From Leptolinea tardivitalis (GTDB lineage Bacteria; Chloroflexota; Anaerolineae; Anaerolineales; Anaerolineaceae): a stretch of DNA of 64,000 nt. The stretch is from assembly GCF_001050275.1 (NCBI RefSeq), contig NZ_BBYA01000010.1, forward strand, positions 1 through 64,000, given 5' to 3'. Shown in pieces: positions 19,373 through 28,408 of the stretch. The number at the start of each line of letters is the position of its first letter. The stretch's first letter is position 1. The position numbers were made by a program, and so were the translations under genes. The notes beneath the pieces were generated by a model, which saw only the letters and a list, made by a program, of their open reading frames with translations, was not told where the DNA came from and ran no database searches.

Positions 19373-20851
19373 GTGGGGAATTTACTGGAAAATGACATCA
19401 TACTGAAGAATTACCGCATAGAGCGCACTATCGGTCAGGGCGCCTTTGGTGAAGTCTTTCTGGCTACCCATACCGGATTGAATGGCAAACGCGCCGTCAA
19501 AGTACTTTTGCGTGATGAAGCCGGTATTGGTAGTTCAGATTACGAAGAATACCGCAACCGATTCCGTCAGGAATCCCAGTTGATGGAGTGGTTTAGCCAC
19601 CCGAATGTCATCCGGGTTTATGACTTTCAGGAAGAGGATAACACCCTGTTCCTCATCATGGAATATGCTGCCGGGGGAAGTCTGAAAACCCGGCTGGAAA
19701 AGAAAAGGATTTCAGGCGAGTTCTTCACGGTTGATGAGACCATCAAGACCGGCATTGAAATCGCCGAAGGACTGTCTGTACTGCATAAACGAGATGTGAT
19801 CCACCGTGATTTGAAGCCTTCGAATATCCTCTTTGACGAAACCGGCTGCGTCAAAGTGGCTGATCTGGGATTGGCTCAGATACCCGGCGGGCAAAGCATG
19901 CGCTCACAGCTCAGCGTATTAAAACCCCATCCCGGTACACCGGTCTACATGAGCCCGGAACAGGAAATATCCGGCATGTATCTCAGACCGGCATCTGATG
20001 TATTCACACTGGGGCTGATCCTTTTTGAGATGTTATCCGGAAGAAATTACAAGAACATCAAACCTGGAACACATTTGCAGGACATGGTTCCTCAGGCTCC
20101 AGACTGGTTGGATTCACTTCTGGTGAAGATGTTATCGGAAAATCCCAAAGATCGTCCCTGGGATGGCGCCGAAGCGGCGGATGCACTGAAAAGTGGCGGG
20201 CGCGAGACCCGGATTACGGAACAAACCCCGCCCGAGAGAACTGCAAAGCCTGATATTGCTCAAAATGCTTATCAAAATAAGACTCCCGAAAAGGAGATCC
20301 CTCTCAAGGAGAAGATTCCGAATCCAATTTGGAAGGAATCTATACCAGAAAACACAAAATTCCATGAGAAGCCAGATATCTACGACTATCTAAAGAAAAG
20401 TTGGATTTTTCTTGTTGCGCTGATAATCATTCTGGGTTACTCATTAATCAGAACAACCGGAACCAGTGGAACTTCTGCAAAGCCATACGCCACAGCCAGA
20501 ACGGCAAATACAGGTTTGGTATCACCAACCCGTACACCTGTCATGGAAGAAACCGCCTTCTATGACATTACAGGCAAATGGGTTGTGACAGAATCCGTCG
20601 ACGATCCCAATGAACAGGGGCCGGCCTGGCTGGAGCCGCAATGTACGATGGAATACAATGCCGGATTAATGTACATGAAGTGTTTTGGAACCGGAAGTGG
20701 AACAAATTATAGGATTTCTGGCAGGTATATCTTTTTCGAATTCAATGATGGGCATGTAGAACCCTGGGAAATTATTCCATTGGATTCTAGTAATTCTATC
20801 GAACTAAAGAAGAGTGGTTCAAGGGCTTCCATGAAACTATTCAAACAATAG
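19373..20851 (+). CDS. Membrane Ser/Thr protein kinase with extracytoplasmic GxW domain (copy 1)
   Basis: Hanks-type kinase, 492 residues. Gly loop GQGAFGEV (21-28), Lys43 in AVK, HRDLKPSN near 143, and DLG in place of DFG. After a proline- and charge-rich linker comes one membrane span (WIFLVALIIILGYSLI, about 343-358), then an outer domain starting GKWVVTES. The latter, of about 95 residues, resembles lipocalin-like beta barrels (GxW start). GTG 19373 has GGAG upstream and matches the N-terminus of copy 2; an ATG at 19361 lacks a ribosome site. A second, related kinase follows 58 bases later. Confidence 0.88.
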   Translation: MGNLLENDIILKNYRIERTIGQGAFGEVFLATHTGLNGKRAVKVLLRDEAGIGSSDYEEYRNRFRQESQLMEWFSHPNVIRVYDFQEEDNTLFLIMEYAAGGSLKTRLEKKRISGEFFTVDETIKTGIEIAEGLSVLHKRDVIHRDLKPSNILFDETGCVKVADLGLAQIPGGQSMRSQLSVLKPHPGTPVYMSPEQEISGMYLRPASDVFTLGLILFEMLSGRNYKNIKPGTHLQDMVPQAPDWLDSLLVKMLSENPKDRPWDGAEAADALKSGGRETRITEQTPPERTAKPDIAQNAYQNKTPEKEIPLKEKIPNPIWKESIPENTKFHEKPDIYDYLKKSWIFLVALIIILGYSLIRTTGTSGTSAKPYATARTANTGLVSPTRTPVMEETAFYDITGKWVVTESVDDPNEQGPAWLEPQCTMEYNAGLMYMKCFGTGSGTNYRISGRYIFFEFNDGHVEPWEIIPLDSSNSIELKKSGSRASMKLFKQ

Positions 20852-20909
20852 CCTGCCAAAAACCTGCAAAAATAGATTATTCATTCGTTTTTACAGAAAG
20901 TGATCAAAA

Positions 20910-22409
20910 ATGGAATTCAAATCCGGGGATATCTTATTTGACAAATACCGCATTGAAAAACGGCTGGGTGAAGGTACCTTTGGAGAGGTTTATCTGGTCA
21001 CCCACCTGAAATTGGATTTACCTCGGGCAGTTAAATTGCTGCAACTCAACGATCAAACATCCGCCGGTATTGATTTTGGCGAGATCAGGCAGCGGTTCCA
21101 GCAGGAAGCCCAGATTGGTGCCCGAATCAACCACCCCGGTCTGATCCGGGTGTTTGATTTTGATGAGACGCCAGAAATCATGTCAATTTCAATGGAATAT
21201 GCCTCCGGTGGTTCTCTTCAAAACCTGATCTACGACACCGGCAACGAATACGGTATGGCCAAAAAATCCGGACTGGAAATATCCAGAGCGATTGAAATTG
21301 CCTCCCAGATGGCGGATGGATTGGCTGCCATTCATGCCCTCGATATCATTCATCGCGACCTCAAGCCATCCAATATTTTGTTTGACGAATCGGGAAATGC
21401 GAAGATATCCGATCTGGGTCTGGCCCAGCTTCCCTTGAGCCAGCCATCACAAACCAGCCGGATTGCCCGAATGACCCACCCCGGTACGCCGGCTTATATG
21501 AGTCCCGAACAGGAAAACAATACGCTGTCTTTAAAACCCCCATCTGATGTTTACACTTTCGGATTGATCCTCTTCGAAATGCTGACCGTTCGGAATTACA
21601 AAAATCTCCGCCCCGGAACACGTGCCCGTGAACTGCGCGCTGACGTTCCGCAATGGGTGGACGACCTGCTGGCAGATTGTCTGTCAGATGATCCGGAGCA
21701 GCGCCCGTGGAGCGGAGAGGAATTATCAAAACTTTTCCAGGCGCATACTGGCAGCAATCAGAGCAGCGAAATTCACCCGGCTCCAGAGCCGGTGGTTTCT
21801 ATCAACACACCGCCTTCACAACCCGCTTTCGATACGACCAGAATTTTAGATACCGTCAAATCTGCCATAAAAACGGACGAACGGATGTCTCGTGTTCGGC
21901 AATTCGATATCAATTCTTTCTTAAAGCAATACTGGAAATTCGTTGTATCGGGTATTCTGGTGATTGCTCTTGGTATTGTCTTGTTGATCACGGTCAATAA
22001 TCCCCGGCCGGCCGCCGCCTCGACTGTGGCCACGGCGACCAAGGTCAAATCTGTACAGGCAACGTCAAAACCGGCTCCCACCGTTGTCCGCACTGTTAAT
22101 GCAGAAGAGATTAAGCCTGTACTGGGTAAATGGCAGGTTTCCAAAGTGGTGGGGTTCCCCGAAAAAGGACGTCCCTGGCAGGATCTGGGGAACATCCTTG
22201 AATTCCGGTCAACCGGTTACCTGAAAATTGACACCTACGATGGTAAAACCTACGGAAATTACTACAATGTGGAGAACGGTAAGGTTACTTTCGTCTTTGA
22301 AAAGAACCGCAAGGAAGTCTGGTCAATCGCATTGTATAAATACGAAGAATCCATGCAGCTCCGCCACGAAGGCACAACAGAGATCATTGATTTGAAACGG
22401 GTGAAGTGA
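20910..22409 (+). CDS. Membrane Ser/Thr protein kinase with extracytoplasmic GxW domain (copy 2)
   Basis: Paralogue of the preceding kinase, 499 residues with the same layout: Gly loop GEGTFGEV (20-27), Lys42, HRDLKPSNILFDESG, DLG instead of DFG, a Pro/Thr/Ser linker, one span (FVVSGILVIALGIVLLITV, about 350) and an outer domain beginning LGKWQVSKV near 405. The pair arose by tandem duplication; kinase domains are clearly similar, outer domains much less, suggesting different signals. It converges on the HAD gene with 11 bases between stop codons. Confidence 0.88.
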   Translation: MEFKSGDILFDKYRIEKRLGEGTFGEVYLVTHLKLDLPRAVKLLQLNDQTSAGIDFGEIRQRFQQEAQIGARINHPGLIRVFDFDETPEIMSISMEYASGGSLQNLIYDTGNEYGMAKKSGLEISRAIEIASQMADGLAAIHALDIIHRDLKPSNILFDESGNAKISDLGLAQLPLSQPSQTSRIARMTHPGTPAYMSPEQENNTLSLKPPSDVYTFGLILFEMLTVRNYKNLRPGTRARELRADVPQWVDDLLADCLSDDPEQRPWSGEELSKLFQAHTGSNQSSEIHPAPEPVVSINTPPSQPAFDTTRILDTVKSAIKTDERMSRVRQFDINSFLKQYWKFVVSGILVIALGIVLLITVNNPRPAAASTVATATKVKSVQATSKPAPTVVRTVNAEEIKPVLGKWQVSKVVGFPEKGRPWQDLGNILEFRSTGYLKIDTYDGKTYGNYYNVENGKVTFVFEKNRKEVWSIALYKYEESMQLRHEGTTEIIDLKRVK

Positions 22410-22420
22410 TTGTCTGTCCT

Positions 22421-23080
22421 TTAGCCGCAGGTCACCAAAATCTGGCCATCACCTGTTGGTGAAATCCGGATATCTGCCAGACGGTCAACAATCCCATCTG
22501 CCTGGGTCTCTGCCAGCATAGCCCTCGTATGAGTGGAAGCCACCGCCACCACCCGCATACCGGCTTTCGTACCAGCTTCGATTCCTGCCGGGGCATCTTC
22601 CACTACAAGACAATTCTGCGGTTTTACACCGAGTAATTGAGCTCCCTTCAGATAAGGTTCCGGTGACGGTTTCCCGCTGATCACATCATCAGCTGTTACC
22701 AGATACTCGGGGACTGGCAGTCCTGCCTGCCCCATGCGAAGATGCACCAGTTTACGACAGCCGGACGTGACTACAGCCCACTTCATTCCATTGAAGGAGG
22801 TGATAAGTTCCCGGGCTCCTTCAACAGCCGTAATGCCGGTCAGGTCTTTTAATTCATGTTCAGCAAAAAGCCTGGCTTCTTGTTCTGCATCAAGATGAGG
22901 TGCCACAAGTCGCATGGTTTCTACAGTACGCAATCCATGCGCCACCCGTTCAATCTCCCGGATATCCATACCGTGTTCATCCGCCCAGGTTTTCCAGTGG
23001 CGCAGTATATTTGGTGTGGAATCGATCAAAACACCGTCAAGATCAAATAAAACAGCGTTGCAGGTAAATTTATGGCTCAT
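22421..23080 (-). CDS. HAD-superfamily phosphatase, beta-phosphoglucomutase-like subfamily
   Basis: HAD-IA hydrolase, 219 residues. Motif I is FDLDGVLIDS with nucleophilic and acid/base Asp near residue 11; motif II is VVTSG; motif III Lys is in SGKPSPEPY; motif IV is VVEDAPAGIEAG. This matches sugar-phosphate phosphatases (YfbT/GPP-like), which hydrolyse hexitol or hexose phosphates. I use the ATG at 23080, preceded by GGA; a TTG four codons upstream is possible. The substrate cannot be read from the sequence. Confidence 0.85.
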   Translation of the reverse strand: MSHKFTCNAVLFDLDGVLIDSTPNILRHWKTWADEHGMDIREIERVAHGLRTVETMRLVAPHLDAEQEARLFAEHELKDLTGITAVEGARELITSFNGMKWAVVTSGCRKLVHLRMGQAGLPVPEYLVTADDVISGKPSPEPYLKGAQLLGVKPQNCLVVEDAPAGIEAGTKAGMRVVAVASTHTRAMLAETQADGIVDRLADIRISPTGDGQILVTCG

Positions 23081-23128
23081 GATTCGATCCAATAATTGAG
23101 AATATGGGGAGTTTCACATCCGATCGTA

Positions 23129-23866
23129 TCAGGATTTTTGTATGTTGGAATGCCCATAATGGATGGCAAACGGCAGGTAAAGTACACCGCACAACAGCAG
23201 GCCTATCACTTCCATCCAGATCAGGTACAGAGGGTATGGTCCCAGATAATCCAACAGACTGGGTGTGGGTAGTTTTCCCTGAGTATACAGGTAATTGCTG
23301 CCGATTTGACGGTTCACCCAGCCGCAAAATATCCAGTAGACATTCATAACGATAAATATCCAGCCCAGTGATTTCCAGGTTGGTCTGAATCCTTCCACCG
23401 CCGTCATATAAACGACAGCGATAATGATCGCACCATGCAGGGCAAAAAATTCCAAAAACCGAAAGTGGGGAAAGCCGTATTGCATCAAATCCGGGGTCAA
23501 CAGCGCCATCGCAGCACCCATTATGCCCATGAAATATGCCCACTGGTAATATCGGCGGCTTCGAAAAACCAACAGGAGAGGCATTGTCCATGAGGTGACA
23601 CTGCATAACCATAACGGCAGCATCCCCTGGATTGTCCAACTACCGATGGCAGCCATCCAGATCTGCCAGGAACCTTCACAGCCATAAATCAAAGCCAGCA
23701 AGCCCCATCGGGTAAACCGTTTCGAGGTTTCCGATTTCCAGTGTGTACGAAACAGACAGATTCCCAGGCAGATCAGAACAACTACCATTAATGCCATGAA
23801 ATGATCGCGCCCGAAAAGCACAAACGCGCCGCCCGTGTAATCCTTTGAAAAATATTCTGAAATCAT
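23129..23866 (-). CDS. YwaF/TIGR02206-family integral membrane protein
   Basis: A 245-residue protein with about seven membrane spans. FGRDHFMALMVV, PLWLCSV, FFALHGAII and NRQIGSNYLY are the positions I recognise as the TIGR02206 (YwaF, TMEM164-like) family, whose substrate in bacteria is unknown. A -10 box TACAAT (23874-23879) ends seven bases before the ATG with no ribosome site, a possible leaderless arrangement. It is 48 bases upstream of the HAD gene on the same strand. Confidence 0.78.
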   Translation of the reverse strand: MISEYFSKDYTGGAFVLFGRDHFMALMVVVLICLGICLFRTHWKSETSKRFTRWGLLALIYGCEGSWQIWMAAIGSWTIQGMLPLWLCSVTSWTMPLLLVFRSRRYYQWAYFMGIMGAAMALLTPDLMQYGFPHFRFLEFFALHGAIIIAVVYMTAVEGFRPTWKSLGWIFIVMNVYWIFCGWVNRQIGSNYLYTQGKLPTPSLLDYLGPYPLYLIWMEVIGLLLCGVLYLPFAIHYGHSNIQKS

Positions 23867-23942
23867 GAATCGGATTGTATCGGTTTTTCCTGTCTGCGCA
23901 ATTTTGCTTCAGCCGTATACTTCACGGATCAAAGACCAGCTA

Positions 23943-24350
23943 TTATGGACGATCTTCTACTTTCCTCCGGTTTTCACAAAGACTTCGGTGTAATTCCATT
24001 CCGATTGTTTGACAGGTGAAGATAAAACCGGCCGCTCTTTCAATTGCCGGGTGCTCCCGAGTCAGGCCGTACATTTCCACAAGCACGTGGAGATGTTGGT
24101 ATGTTTCCAACAGGGCATAATTCTGGTCTGGAACCAATGGGCTGCCGCTTTCCCCATATTTCCATGAACCGTCCGCTTTTTGTTTCCCCATCAAATTTGC
24201 AGGTTCAGGTAAATACCATTGATTCTGAACAGGCGCAACAGACTGATCCAGCAGATCACGAAAGATGAAGTAATCCCGTGCCATATCCCCGCTGTTTTGT
24301 AAGGCAGGTAAAGGATCCAGTTTAAAGTGTGAGATCCATTCAGCCGGGAT
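23943..24350 (-). pseudogene. Remnant of a prenyltransferase/squalene-oxidase-repeat protein
   Basis: An ATG-started frame (24284 to 23943) codes for 113 residues, but the in-frame sequence upstream to a stop near 24352 also looks like protein (FIPAEWISHFKLDPLPALQ). Together this resembles the start of a family of alpha-alpha-toroid proteins with RDLLD and ADGSWKYGE (QW-like) motifs, normally several times longer. No start codon or full C-terminus is present, so I read it as a decayed fragment. A short functional protein from 24284 cannot be excluded. Confidence 0.5.
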
Positions 24351-24410
24351 AAATCATTGTATATCGAAACAAAAAACAACTTCTGGTAAGGGAATTCTTT
24401 CTTGTGAGGG

Positions 24411-24416
24411 TACAAT
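24411..24416 (+). promoter_or_regulatory. -10 box ahead of the aminotransferase gene
   Basis: TACAAT lies 70 bases before the ATG at 24487, which itself follows GAGGAGAA. I see no good -35 box. Confidence 0.4.
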
Positions 24417-24486
24417 CGCATTATCAAAGAAGTCATCATAATTTAACCCATTATTCCCAATATCCACCGCTCGAGGAGAATCCATC

Positions 24487-25683
24487 ATGGCCAAATTCGC
24501 TAAACGCATCGCCAATATGCAAGCCTCTGCCGATGTCATCCGGCAATTGTTTGAATCAATGACTGACCCGGAGACCATATCCTTTGGCGGCGGCGCCCCA
24601 GCCCGCGAAGCCCTGCCTGTGGAGTTGGTTCATGATATAGCCAGTGAGGTGCTCACACGGGACAAACGCGGTATTCAGGCACTGCAATACGGCAATCCGA
24701 CTGGTATTCCTGACCTGCGCAGGGCAGTTACAGACCGTCTTCTGGCACCCAAAGGATTAACAGCCGGGATGGATAATGTGTTGATCGTTTCCGGCGGGAT
24801 CGAAAGCATGAACCTGGTGAGTCAGTTGTACCTTGAACCCGGTGATGTGGTGCTGGTGGAAGCACCCACCTTTGTTCAGGCTGTACAAATCTTCCAGTTG
24901 TTTGAAGCCCGCTGCATTGCCTGCGAGACCGATGACAACGGTCTCGTGATCGAAGATGTGGAAGCCAAGATAAAGAAATATTCTCCAAAAATGGTCTATG
25001 TGATTCCCACCTTCCAGAATCCAAGCGGACGTACCACCAGCCTGGAACGCCGGAAAGCATTGGCCGAACTGGGAAGCCGGTACGACGTGATCATTCTGGA
25101 AGACGATCCGTACAGCGAAATGCGCTACAGCGGGACAAAACTGCCGCCGATTAAGTCTTTTGACAAGACTGGCAACACAATCTTCGTCAACAGCTTCTCC
25201 AAAATATTCTCTCCCGGCAGCCGGCTGGGATATATCTTTGCCAGTGAAGAGATTATCCGCAAAGTGTATGATGTCAAAACAGCCACCAATTCGCATGCCA
25301 GCGTACTGGCACAGATCATCTGTGCCGAATTCTTCAACCGCGGTTTATATGATGCCCATCTCAAACGCATTTGCGATATCCATCGTGAACGCCGCGATGT
25401 GATGATGGATTGCATCGCCAAAATGCTTCCGGATAGCATCAAAGCCGTCTATCCTGACGGAGGGTTGTTCACCTGGGTGGAATTACCCCAGTCTGTCAAC
25501 ACAACTGCTCTTCTGGGGGATGCCCTGGCACAGAAGGTTGCCTATGTGCCCGGACGCGAATTCTTCGTGGAAGACCGCGACAATCACGATAATTGTATGC
25601 GCATCAGTTTTGGCGGTGTGGAACCGGAAAAGATCTGTATCGGGATGGAACGGTTGGCCCGGGTGATCAAGGCCAGGTTATAA
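24487..25683 (+). CDS. PLP-dependent aminotransferase, class I/II (LysN-like)
   Basis: Fold-type I aminotransferase, 398 residues. ISFGGGAPAREALPVELV near residue 31, LQYGNPTGIPDLRRAV near 61, the Lys in NSFSKIFSPGSRLGY (about 240) and PDGGLFTWVELP are marks of the 2-aminoadipate/aromatic aminotransferase group. It lacks the GntR domain often fused to it. It probably transfers amino groups between branched, aromatic or aminoadipate amino acids and 2-oxoglutarate; specificity is unknown. GAGGAG precedes the start and a strong terminator follows. Confidence 0.88.
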   Translation: MAKFAKRIANMQASADVIRQLFESMTDPETISFGGGAPAREALPVELVHDIASEVLTRDKRGIQALQYGNPTGIPDLRRAVTDRLLAPKGLTAGMDNVLIVSGGIESMNLVSQLYLEPGDVVLVEAPTFVQAVQIFQLFEARCIACETDDNGLVIEDVEAKIKKYSPKMVYVIPTFQNPSGRTTSLERRKALAELGSRYDVIILEDDPYSEMRYSGTKLPPIKSFDKTGNTIFVNSFSKIFSPGSRLGYIFASEEIIRKVYDVKTATNSHASVLAQIICAEFFNRGLYDAHLKRICDIHRERRDVMMDCIAKMLPDSIKAVYPDGGLFTWVELPQSVNTTALLGDALAQKVAYVPGREFFVEDRDNHDNCMRISFGGVEPEKICIGMERLARVIKARL

Positions 25684-25719
25684 GCCGGTCAGGGAATAAG
25701 TGAAAGCATAATTACAGAA

Positions 25720-25758
25720 AACGCCATGGAGGTACATCCCTCTATGGCGTTGGTTTTT
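25720..25758 (+). terminator. Terminator after the aminotransferase gene
   Basis: A 13-bp stem (AACGCCATGGAGG with CCCTCTATGGCGTT, one G-T pair) is followed by GGTTTTT. Its distal half overlaps the last codons of the convergent LysR gene. Confidence 0.88.
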
Positions 25759-26647
25759 CTTTCAGGTCATCCCGCACAATATCCATGAAGGCTTTCAAGG
25801 CAGGCGGCAGCCATCTGTTTTTCTGCCAGATCATCAGCAGATGGGCGGATACCAGTATGCCGTCCTGCCAGGGTAAAACCGCCAACCGTCCATCCTGCAC
25901 GTCCTGATGTACGGTGACTTCTGGCAAGACGGTGAAGCCAATACCGCTCATCAACACTTTTTTCAGGGCTTCAATCGAATTGAACCGCCACACATTTGGG
26001 ATTCTTACTTTTTGCTCTGTCAGGATCTTTTCCAGCAGGTGGCTGTAGCTGCAATCATTGGATGGAGTGAACAAGGGCTCGTCTCGTAGTTGCGAGAGAT
26101 CAACCGATGAATTTAGAAGCAATGGATTTTCTGGGTATGTCACCATCACCAGTGGAACCGGCATCAAAATCTCTGTTTCCAGGTTTTCAGATATGAATTG
26201 GTCGAGAATCAAAAAACCGAGATCGACAATCCCCGCTTTCAATTCTTCAGGAAGGTCGAAATACACACAGTCCATAAAGCCCAGATTGACTTTTGAAAAC
26301 CGCCTGTAGAACCGCCTCATCCAGGCAGGCAGATAGAACTGGCTGATCGTTTCCGGTATGCGGATGGAAAACGACCCGTGCGGCTCATCCGGATTCGTCA
26401 CTTCAGATTTGATCTCATCCTCCAGGTTGGACATTTTCTGGGCATAGTCCAGCAGCCGTGCACCGGCTGGCGTCAGGGCAACCCGCTTGCTGCCTGCCCG
26501 TTTGAAAAGAGCCGTGTTTAATTCCATTTCAAGGTTTTTGATCTGTTCTGAAACCGTCGATTGGGCATACCCTAAAACATCCGCTGCCTGACTGAAACTG
26601 CCCAACGAAGCAATCGTCCGAAAGGTGGTCAATTGTGTCAAATCCAT
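25742..26647 (-). CDS. LysR-family transcriptional regulator
   Basis: A 301-residue LysR-type regulator. The winged HTH is at 1-60 (LTTFRTIASLGSFSQAADVL, then SEQIKNLEMELNTALF), and a periplasmic-binding-protein-like effector domain fills about 90-295. The ATG follows CGGAG. It is divergent from the AhpD-like gene, and a T-N11-A dyad lies between them, so that gene is its likely target. Confidence 0.92.
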   Translation of the reverse strand: MDLTQLTTFRTIASLGSFSQAADVLGYAQSTVSEQIKNLEMELNTALFKRAGSKRVALTPAGARLLDYAQKMSNLEDEIKSEVTNPDEPHGSFSIRIPETISQFYLPAWMRRFYRRFSKVNLGFMDCVYFDLPEELKAGIVDLGFLILDQFISENLETEILMPVPLVMVTYPENPLLLNSSVDLSQLRDEPLFTPSNDCSYSHLLEKILTEQKVRIPNVWRFNSIEALKKVLMSGIGFTVLPEVTVHQDVQDGRLAVLPWQDGILVSAHLLMIWQKNRWLPPALKAFMDIVRDDLKEKPTP

Positions 26648-26662
26648 ATCAGCTCCGTGTTA

Positions 26663-26677
26663 TCGTATTTTCCGATA
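26663..26677. promoter_or_regulatory. LysR-type T-N11-A operator
   Basis: ATCG, seven bases, CGAT: an inverted repeat with the T-N11-A pattern of LysR binding sites, 16 bases upstream of the regulator's ATG. It extends to TATCG/CGATA. Confidence 0.5.
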
Positions 26678-26769
26678 TTATTTATCATATTCTATACGAC
26701 TATTCACATATTTTGATATTGTATTATTGCGTGAGTTGTTCATCCTGTCAATTGAGAAAAGAGGTCAAT

Positions 26770-27051
26770 ATGTTTTTGCTGGAAGAAACCAATGAGTTGT
26801 ACGATCAGTTTTCGGGGAAAGCCCTTGAGGCGGGGAGAATAGACAAGAAGACCAAAGAGTTGATCGCTGTTTGCTGCTCGGTGATGGCAGATTGCGTCCC
26901 CTGCATTCAATGGCATTACTCACAGGCTGTGGAAGCCGGTGCCACGGCAGAGGAAATTTCTGAAGTACTGGCCATACCGATGGCCATTAGTGCCGGTAGC
27001 AAACGGGCTAAATATGGACCGGTTGTCACCGAATTACAGAATCACCTGTAG
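26770..27051 (+). CDS. Carboxymuconolactone decarboxylase / AhpD-like protein
   Basis: A 93-residue AhpD-fold protein. ADCVPCIQWHYSQAVEAGAT (about 42-61) holds the C-x2-C-x3-H redox motif of AhpD-like peroxidase partners, and EEISEVLAIP follows as in the CMD family. The start at 26770 follows AAAAGAGG; a longer frame upstream is low-complexity and AT-rich and I discard it. It is divergent from the LysR gene and likely controlled by it, perhaps in an oxidative or electrophile response. Confidence 0.85.
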   Translation: MFLLEETNELYDQFSGKALEAGRIDKKTKELIAVCCSVMADCVPCIQWHYSQAVEAGATAEEISEVLAIPMAISAGSKRAKYGPVVTELQNHL

Positions 27052-27103
27052 ACATTCCAGTCGAACCGCGATAACCAGGTAATACCAATCCAAGTTTGAC
27101 GAG

Positions 27104-27140
27104 CGGCTGGTTTACTCCTGAAAACAGAAGAAACCAGCCG
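27104..27140 (+). terminator. Terminator after the AhpD-like gene
   Basis: CGGCTGGTTT pairs with AAACCAGCCG over 10 bp with a 17-base loop, followed by TTGAATTTT. Confidence 0.7.
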
Positions 27141-27243
27141 TTGAATTTTAAAGAAATCTGCTCGTAAAAAGATGGGACAATGACTTTTCTGTTCTGGTTT
27201 CATCTGTTTATTAACCCCACGTACAAAATTGATCAGCGGCAGG

Positions 27244-27249
27244 TACAAT
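27244..27249 (+). promoter_or_regulatory. -10 box directly ahead of rsgA
   Basis: TACAAT ends six bases before the ATG of rsgA; the intervening bases are TGGGGA. Transcription would start at or next to the ATG. Confidence 0.5.
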
Positions 27250-27255
27250 TGGGGA

Positions 27256-28317
27256 ATGGATATCCGCGAGCTTGGATTTGATGAATGGTTCCAAAAGGAA
27301 CAGAAGAACCTGAAGAAGTCAGACGGCAGCCCGGCACGAATCTCGGCCGTGGATCGTGATAGCTATCTCATCCGGAATGATACCCGTGAGATCAGGGCTG
27401 AATTGGCAGGAAATTTCCTCTACAATATCGATTCAGATATGGATATGCCCTGCGTGGGGGATTGGGTAAATGTGCAATACTTTGATAATGGAACCTTCGC
27501 GGTGATCTATGATCTTTATCCGCGCAAATCATTCCTTCAACGTAAAGCGGCGGGGAAATCGAAAGACAGACAGGCGATTGCCGCCAATATTGATACCGCT
27601 TTTATTGTGCAATCGTGCGATGCCAATTTCAACATCCACCGGTTGGAACGGTATATCGTTATGGCCCTCGACGGACGGGTGAATCCCGTTCTTCTCCTAT
27701 CCAAGAAAGACCTTGTCACCCCGGATGAATTGTCCCGGATGATTGAAAGTGTTCAGAATGCCGGGATCCGGTGCACGATTCTTCCCATAAGCAGCCGGAC
27801 GGAAGAAGGCATGGCTGACCTGAAAGCCTTGATGGAGACAGGAAAAACGTACTGCCTGCTGGGGTCATCAGGCGTAGGAAAAACAACCCTGCTTAACCGG
27901 CTCATCGGTCAGAATATATTTGAAACACAGGAAGTCCGTGAGTTTGACGGCAAAGGCCGGCACACCACCACCCGCCGCCAGTTGACTGTTCTTGATGGGG
28001 GAGCCATGCTGGTGGATACACCCGGTATGCGCGAGCTGGGTACCCTTGGAATGGGAGACGGCATTCACGAGAGTTTTGCAGACGCAGCCGAACTGGCCAA
28101 TGATTGCCGGTTTGCCGATTGCACCCACACAACGGAGGATGGCTGCGCCCTGCTGGCTGCCCTGAGTGACGGCCGCCTGCCTCGTGAAAGGTACGAAAGC
28201 TATATGAAACTCCTGTCTGAGGCAGATTTCCACGAGCTATCGTACGCGGAAAAACGTAAGAAGGATAAGGATTTCGGGCGTTTCATCAAGACGGCAAAAA
28301 AGCAGGTAAGAAAATAA
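27256..28317 (+). CDS. rsgA: Ribosome biogenesis GTPase RsgA
   Basis: Circularly permuted GTPase that matures the 30S subunit. Of 353 residues, about 30-95 form the OB-fold, then come the permuted motifs: G4-like LLSKKDLV (about 149), G1 GSSGVGKTTLLN (about 207) and G3 DTPGMRELG (about 255). The C-terminal zinc finger is C-x4-C-x-H-x5-C in CRFADCTHTTEDGC. I place the start at ATG 27256 since translation further upstream has no homology and a TACAAT box lies just before it. Confidence 0.93.
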   Translation: MDIRELGFDEWFQKEQKNLKKSDGSPARISAVDRDSYLIRNDTREIRAELAGNFLYNIDSDMDMPCVGDWVNVQYFDNGTFAVIYDLYPRKSFLQRKAAGKSKDRQAIAANIDTAFIVQSCDANFNIHRLERYIVMALDGRVNPVLLLSKKDLVTPDELSRMIESVQNAGIRCTILPISSRTEEGMADLKALMETGKTYCLLGSSGVGKTTLLNRLIGQNIFETQEVREFDGKGRHTTTRRQLTVLDGGAMLVDTPGMRELGTLGMGDGIHESFADAAELANDCRFADCTHTTEDGCALLAALSDGRLPRERYESYMKLLSEADFHELSYAEKRKKDKDFGRFIKTAKKQVRK

Positions 28318-28408
28318 ACCTCTTCATTGCAGGTCAGACGTAATAAAATCCGCCCAGTCTTGTTCGATCAAATTGACAGACGTAGAAGAAATGGGAAATC
28401 TACCCCGC

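Noticed and set aside
24354-24578. A 74-codon minus-strand frame over the start of the aminotransferase gene
   Set aside because: It overlaps a well-supported gene and its promoter and has no motif.
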